Below, piece by piece: positions 59,970 to 64,000 of a stretch of 64,000 nucleotides of DNA. The stretch spans positions 18,431 through 82,430 of the forward strand of contig CAJTIM010000021.1 of NCBI GenBank assembly GCA_910576325.1. Direction: 5' to 3'. A model generated the notes under the pieces. It made no database searches and was not told where the DNA came from. It was given only the letters and a program-made list of their open reading frames with translations. Positions within the stretch are counted from its first letter, which is position 1. The number at the start of each line of letters is the position of its first letter. This DNA comes from Clostridia bacterium. GTDB lineage: Bacteria; Bacillota; Clostridia; Lachnospirales; Lachnospiraceae. Both the position numbers and the translations under genes were made by a program.

Positions 59970-61037
59970 TTAAATGGGGGCTTTTGTTAGGGCTTCCAGT
60001 TCGGTGCGCAGTGCGGTTAGCAGGTCTTTTTCGGGGATGCCGCTTTTTATGATTTTGCCTTTGCAAAAGAGGATGCCGCAGCCTTTTCCGCCGGCGATTC
60101 CCAGGTCGGCTTCTTTGGCTTCGCCGGGTCCGTTTACTACGCAGCCCATGACGGCCAGTTTTATGTCGTTTAGGGGGTATTCTTCTGCTAGGGTTTCTAC
60201 CTGGTTTGCAAGGGCTATGAGGTCGATCTGGGTTCTTCCGCAGGTGGGGCAGGATACGACTTCGATTCCTCCCTTGCGCAGTCCCAGGGTTTTTAGGATG
60301 CGCTTGGCGGATTTGATTTCTTCCAGGGGGTCGCCTGTGAGGGAGACGCGGATGGTGTCGCCGATGCCTTGATATAGGATGATTCCAAGGCCGACGGCGG
60401 ATTTGATGTTGCCGGAATAGAGGGTGCCGGCTTCGGTGATCCCTACGTGGAGGGGGTAGCTGGTTTGTTTTGCTATGAGTTCGTGGGCTTTGGCGCACAT
60501 GAGGACGTCGGAGGACTTGATGCTGATGACGAGTTCTTCGTAGCCAAGGTCTTCTATCATATGTACTTTGTCCAGGGCGCTTTCTACGAGGCCCTCTGCG
60601 GTGACGCCGCCGTATTTTTCCAGAAGCTCTTTTTCCAGGGAACCGCTGTTGACGCCTACGCGGATGGGGATCTTTCGCTCTTTTGCTGCGTCTACTACGG
60701 CTTTTACCCGATCTTTTCCGCCGATGTTGCCGGGGTTGATGCGGATCTTGTCGGCTCCGTGCTTGATGGCGGCGATTGCCATGCGGTAGTCGAAATGGAT
60801 GTCGGCTACTAAGGGGATTGTTATTTGCTTTTTTATTTCTGTCAAAGCTTCTGCTGCTTCTATGGTTGGCACGGTGCAGCGGATGATCTCGCAGCCGGCG
60901 GCTGTCAGGCGGTTTATCTGCTCGACGGTTTCTTTTATGTTCTCGGTTTTTGTGTTGGTCATGGACTGAATCAGTATGGGATTGCCGCCGCCTATTACAC
61001 GATCTCCGATTTTTATGGTTCTTGTATTGTTTCTCAT
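59970..61037 (-). CDS. ispG: 4-hydroxy-3-methylbut-2-enyl diphosphate synthase
   Basis: A 355-residue iron-sulfur enzyme of the MEP isoprenoid pathway. The TIM-barrel half shows GGGNPILIQSMTNTKTENI, PLVADIHFDYRMA and RINPGNIGGKDR; the C-terminal half has the 4Fe-4S ligands in SCPTCGRTQID and VMGCVVNGPGEAKEADLGIAGG. Normal length for the short bacterial form. AATTAGGAGG precedes ATG. Codon third positions favour A and C strongly. Confidence 0.96.
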   Translation of the reverse strand: MRNNTRTIKIGDRVIGGGNPILIQSMTNTKTENIKETVEQINRLTAAGCEIIRCTVPTIEAAEALTEIKKQITIPLVADIHFDYRMAIAAIKHGADKIRINPGNIGGKDRVKAVVDAAKERKIPIRVGVNSGSLEKELLEKYGGVTAEGLVESALDKVHMIEDLGYEELVISIKSSDVLMCAKAHELIAKQTSYPLHVGITEAGTLYSGNIKSAVGLGIILYQGIGDTIRVSLTGDPLEEIKSAKRILKTLGLRKGGIEVVSCPTCGRTQIDLIALANQVETLAEEYPLNDIKLAVMGCVVNGPGEAKEADLGIAGGKGCGILFCKGKIIKSGIPEKDLLTALRTELEALTKAPI

Positions 61038-61054
61038 TCTTTGCCTCCTAATTA

Positions 61055-61207
61055 TAGTCGCTGCGCGACGGCACTAAAGGGTAAAGTCGCTTCGACACAC
61101 TTGTAGTGAGAGAAACTTTCATTCGAAAGGGCACTCATGAAACTTCCTCTCGTGCGTCTTTGCGACTTTACCGTTTTAGTCGCTGCGCGATAGCGCTAAA
61201 GGGTAAA
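61055..61207. repeat. composite palindromic repeat ahead of ispG
   Basis: Two direct copies of a 31-mer (TAGTCGCTGCGCGACGGCAC... at 61055-61085 and 61177-61207, four differences) flank a palindrome with GGTAAAGTCGC/GCGACTTTACC ends (61080-61090 and 61162-61172) and a further inner arm GAGAGAAACTTTC/GAAACTTCCTCTC. It abuts the ispG ribosome binding site. Non-coding. Confidence 0.75.
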
Positions 61208-61211
61208 AATT

Positions 61212-62411
61212 TTATAATTTTTGTTCCCGGTATTCTTGTTCGCGTTTGAAACGGCCCCATTTTTCTACGTTTAGTACCATGCCCAGCTCTATCAGCAGGA
61301 ATACGGCTGCGGTTCCGCCGGCGCTGAAGAAGGGCAGGGTGACGCCTGTGGTGGGGAAGAGCCTGGTTACGACCATCAGGTTCAGTACTGCCTGCAGAGC
61401 CACATGGGAAAAGACGCCTATTACCAGCAGACGTCCGAACAGGTCCTCGGCTGTCTGGGCTATGATGTACAGACGGAACAGGAGATAGATGAATAGGAGT
61501 ATTACAAGTCCTGCCCCGAAGATTCCCAGTTCTTCGCAGATGATGGCGAATATCATATCGTTGTATGGCTCCGGTATCCGAAGCTTCTGTATGCTGTTTC
61601 CCAGGCCCTTTCCCATCAGTCCTCCGGAACCGATGGCGTAGATGCCCTGCAAGGACTGGTAGGCCGTGTCGGATTCGTATTCATAGGGCTTCAGCCAGGC
61701 CACGATTCGGGCGATTCGGAAGGGGGAGTCGGAGTCTGTCTCCGGCATATGTAAGGTGTAGTAGATGACGCCTGCTGCCACTACCGCCACAGCCAGTCCC
61801 ATGATTAAAAACGGGTAGTACTTTGGATGTACCATGAATACCATCAAAAAGCTGATGCCAAAGACGATTACGGCCGTGCTCATATTGTTGCTGATTTTCA
61901 GTATCATCAGGGAGATCACGGCTGTGGGAGCCATGACTCGGAACAGTATCTTCCAGCTGTCCAGGCTGTGGGCGTATTTGCAGATCAAGGCTGCGGAAAA
62001 TACGATCATGCCTACTTTTACCGGCTCCGCTACCTGGAACTGACCGAGGCCCGGCACCTTAATCCAGCGGGTCGCTCCTTTTACGGTAACACCCAGGCCC
62101 GGCACTAAAAGGAGCAGGATCAGGATTGCGGAGCCTATCAGACCTATCATGGCAAAATAGCGCCATTTGTGGTAGTCGATGTTGGCTACGAAAAGCATGA
62201 TTCCCACACCCGCGACGCTGTATTTGGCCTGGCTTTTCAACAGGAATGTGGGATCGTAATTATATGCCTGGCTTAAGCTTGCCGTGTAGTAGCTGGAGCT
62301 GTATATCATGATTAGACCGAATACAATCAGGAATATGACTGCTACGATCAGATTCATATCATAACTTAACAGATAGGAACGGAGCCTCCACCGTTTCCTT
62401 TTATTTGCCAT
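61212..62411 (-). CDS. FtsW/RodA/SpoVE-family (SEDS) protein
   Basis: A 399-residue polytopic protein with about ten membrane segments. SEDS features: YHKWRYFAMIG, GATRWIKVPGLGQFQVAEPVKVGMIVF, the conserved D in PYNDMIFAIICEELG and VTRLFPTTGVTLPFFSAGGTAAVFLLIELGMVLNV. SEDS proteins polymerise peptidoglycan glycans with a partner PBP. The usual PFISYGGSS reads PFFSAGGTA, so it is a divergent member. GGGAGGAA precedes ATG. Which of FtsW, RodA or SpoVE it corresponds to is unclear. Confidence 0.88.
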   Translation of the reverse strand: MANKRKRWRLRSYLLSYDMNLIVAVIFLIVFGLIMIYSSSYYTASLSQAYNYDPTFLLKSQAKYSVAGVGIMLFVANIDYHKWRYFAMIGLIGSAILILLLLVPGLGVTVKGATRWIKVPGLGQFQVAEPVKVGMIVFSAALICKYAHSLDSWKILFRVMAPTAVISLMILKISNNMSTAVIVFGISFLMVFMVHPKYYPFLIMGLAVAVVAAGVIYYTLHMPETDSDSPFRIARIVAWLKPYEYESDTAYQSLQGIYAIGSGGLMGKGLGNSIQKLRIPEPYNDMIFAIICEELGIFGAGLVILLFIYLLFRLYIIAQTAEDLFGRLLVIGVFSHVALQAVLNLMVVTRLFPTTGVTLPFFSAGGTAAVFLLIELGMVLNVEKWGRFKREQEYREQKL

Positions 62412-62611
62412 ACGGTTCCTCCCGGTTTATTTCTGAGATTGCTTGTCCTTTCGTAACTCTGCGGATGCGTACTGCACCGAATTGTATGACTGCGGCGCAC
62501 CCTTTGGGTATACAGTATAACATAAAATAGGAGTTTGTGTGTGAATTTTTAGTCTTTTGGATGGTGTATTTATTTTTCAATTCTTTTGCGGCCTGCTTCG
62601 CCGCAGTGAAA

Positions 62612-62650
62612 GGGCTGCCGTATAGTAGTATCTTCCCTCTACGGCAGCCC
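62612..62650 (-). terminator. hairpin after ilvE
   Basis: GGGCTGCCGTA (62612-62622) pairs perfectly with TACGGCAGCCC (62640-62650). On the minus strand TTTCA follows; T-run is short. Probable terminator of ilvE, isolating the SEDS gene. The stretch 62412-62611 shows no gene I can support. Confidence 0.6.
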
Positions 62651-62679
62651 TTCATCTTTTGTCAGTAAGCAAGCAAATC

Positions 62680-63750
62680 TTATTTTACCTCTACGGTCCA
62701 GCCGAAGGTATCCTCAATCTTGCCGAGCTGAATCCCTGTCACAGTGTCGTAAAGCTTCTGGCTAAGTTCTCCGATACCGCCGTTGCCAATCCGGAACACC
62801 TCATCCTCATAGCGCAGATGGCCTACGGGCGAGATGACGGCCGCTGTTCCGGAACCCCATACCTCTTCCAGGGTTCCTGTTCTGGCCGCCTCTTCCAGCT
62901 CTTCCACGGAAATCTTCCGCTCCTCCACGGGAAGTCCCCAGGCTCTGCACAGCTCCACGCAGGTTCTTCTGGTTACGCCGGGAAGGATGCTGCCGTTCAG
63001 CTGAGGGGTAACTACGGTTCCGCTGATCTTGAAGAAGATGTTCATAGCTCCCACCTCTTCGATGTACCTGCGCTCCACGCCGTCAAGCCAAAGTACCTGA
63101 GAATATCCTTCCTCATGAGCCTTCATCTGGGCTGCCAGAGACGCCACATAGTTTCCGCCTGTCTTGGCCTCACCGATGCCGCCCCGGACTGCGCGCACAT
63201 ATTCGTCCTCGATCCAAATCTTTACCGGATCAAGCCCCTCGGGATAGTAGGCCCCTACCGGGGAAAGAATAATAATAAACTTATAGGTATGGGAAGGCCG
63301 CACGCCCAGGAAGGGATCTGTGGCAATCACAAAGGGACGTATGTAAAGCGAAGTACCCTCCTTGGTGGGAATCCATGCCTGATCCGTCCGCACCAGCTCT
63401 TTCATTGCCTGAAGGAAATCCTCTGCCGGAATCTCCGGAATCATCAGACGGCGGTTGGAGTTGTTGGCACGCTCAATGTTCTTATCCGGGCGGAACATAA
63501 GGATTCTGCCGTCCTCGGTCTTATATGCCTTCAGGCCCTCGAACATCTCCTGTCCGTAGTGAAATACCATTGCGGACGGGTCCAGGCTGACAGGCGCGTA
63601 AGGCTCGATTCTCGGATCATGCCAGCCCTTTCCTTCCGTATAATCCATAACAAACATATGATCTGTGAAAATAGTGCCGAATACCAGGGGATCTTCCGGT
63701 CCCGGAATGGGCTTCGGATTTTCGTTTTTGATGAATTTGATGTCTAACAT
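62680..63750 (-). CDS. ilvE: branched-chain amino acid aminotransferase
   Basis: A 356-residue PLP enzyme (fold type IV) interconverting Leu/Ile/Val and their keto acids. Family segments: FHYGQEMFEGLKAYKTEDGRILMFRPDKN, YIRPFVIATDPFLGVRPS, AKTGGNYVASLAAQMKA (catalytic Lys region), WLDGVERRYIEEVGAMNIFF and LPGVTRRTCVELCR, cited in parts. The length fits the longer Bacillus-type BcaT. GAGGAGTG precedes ATG. It complements the liv transporter functionally. Confidence 0.95.
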   Translation of the reverse strand: MLDIKFIKNENPKPIPGPEDPLVFGTIFTDHMFVMDYTEGKGWHDPRIEPYAPVSLDPSAMVFHYGQEMFEGLKAYKTEDGRILMFRPDKNIERANNSNRRLMIPEIPAEDFLQAMKELVRTDQAWIPTKEGTSLYIRPFVIATDPFLGVRPSHTYKFIIILSPVGAYYPEGLDPVKIWIEDEYVRAVRGGIGEAKTGGNYVASLAAQMKAHEEGYSQVLWLDGVERRYIEEVGAMNIFFKISGTVVTPQLNGSILPGVTRRTCVELCRAWGLPVEERKISVEELEEAARTGTLEEVWGSGTAAVISPVGHLRYEDEVFRIGNGGIGELSQKLYDTVTGIQLGKIEDTFGWTVEVK

Positions 63751-63779
63751 AACATCACTCCTCTTTTATGTTTTTTCTC

Positions 63780-63808
63780 ATTATTCTACTTTTTTTATAT
63801 GATGTCAA
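63780..63808 (-). promoter_or_regulatory. promoter of ilvE
   Basis: TTGACA (63803-63808) and AATAAT (63780-63785) on the minus strand, spacer 17, about 30 bases ahead of ATG. Confidence 0.65.
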
Positions 63809-63913
63809 TGCTTTTTCGAATCTTTCCGAAGTTAGTTGAAATAAAGCTTTTATCAAATGGTAAAACATGGTATAATAAGCACAAATTTTAAAGCGTTTGC
63901 GGGAGTTGATACC

Positions 63914-64000
63914 ATGGATGAATTTATCAAGGAGCTTGATCCAAATCTGGATTATCTGGAGCATAAAATAATAGGGAATGAAGTCATTATTTATGTAGCC
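63914..64000 (+). CDS. partial gene at window edge, possibly ISL3-type transposase
   Basis: ATG 63914 follows GGGAG by 8 bases, and 29 codons stay open to the window end (MDEFIKELDPNLDYLEHKII, then GNEVIIYVA). A TATAAT-like element lies at about 63870. The opening is reminiscent of ISL3-family transposases, which begin with a similar strand-rich segment before a CPxC zinc motif, but the diagnostic part is beyond the window. Confidence 0.45.
   Translation, partial: MDEFIKELDPNLDYLEHKIIGNEVIIYVA

Larger units (their letters stand above)
58860..60200. other. G/T-rich plus-strand island
   Basis: By eye the plus strand here is strongly enriched in G and T; coding-strand third positions of polC (5' end) and ispG (3' end) are almost all A or C. 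Flanking leftward genes show the opposite tendency (G-ending codons such as GAG, AAG, GCG). It spans genes and spacer alike. Confidence 0.55.

Noticed and set aside
59659..60498. A 279-codon leftward frame rich in Arg, His, Pro and HNKQD repeats
   Set aside because: It reads ispG in a wrong frame and then the 15-bp minisatellite and foldback; composition is an artefact of strand bias.
62401..62655. An 84-codon leftward frame between ilvE and the SEDS gene
   Set aside because: It begins inside the ilvE terminator hairpin and has no recognisable features.

Overview
The window looks like a chromosomal stretch from a Gram-positive, anaerobic, probably gut-dwelling clostridium, most likely Lachnospiraceae. 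The basis is the sporulation-type sigma-H in the order cysE-cysS-mrnC-rlmB-sigH, T-box leaders on cysE and thrS, PolC, HydE, glycyl-radical chemistry and sortase-anchored surface proteins. Nearly all genes lie on the minus strand.

Layout. 1-2.9 kb is the AT-rich end of an integrated mobile element (phage-type small proteins, two HU-like proteins, a cold-shock protein). It stops at a tRNA 3'-end fragment followed by a chromosomal terminator. 3-13.6 kb is housekeeping: an HtrA protease, a VanZ/D-Ala-D-Ala carboxypeptidase fusion, sigH, rlmB, mrnC, cysS, cysE, a GNAT protein, ispF, a nudC broken by one in-frame TGA, and tRNA-Val and tRNA-Met. 13.8-20.4 kb is a sugar-type ABC transporter, a glycyl-radical activase, and an odd in-frame chimera of an AraC DNA-binding domain with an internally deleted glycyl-radical enzyme. 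20.4-23.9 kb holds hydE and thrS.

24.0-42.7 kb is a compact 18.6 kb surface-structure locus. It combines an ER-type (SipW-like) signal peptidase with probable clients, a class C sortase, a 1752-residue adhesin with a long His/Cys repeat array, and a conventional signal peptidase. It also has PilT- and PilC-like motor and platform proteins with pseudopilin-like small proteins, a transglutaminase-fold lipoprotein and a BTAD-type regulator. An internal terminator divides it into two transcription units. I regard this locus and the AraC/glycyl-radical chimera as the most promising less-described systems here.

43-64 kb holds a PadR/membrane-protein pair with a clear promoter-operator, an Rpn nuclease gene broken by a small palindromic insert, a HAD hydrolase, purA, a complete branched-chain amino acid ABC transporter (livF, G, M, H, J), a 49-residue gene with its own promoter and terminator, polC, ispG, an FtsW/RodA-type protein, ilvE, and the start of an uncharacterised rightward gene. 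This half is rich in small palindromic repeats. One family ends in GGAACYGGAA just upstream of ribosome binding sites and lies inside the purA and livJ leaders. The polC-ispG area also shows a local reversal of strand composition.

All calls come from reading sequence and translations by eye. No database search, alignment or folding program was run.
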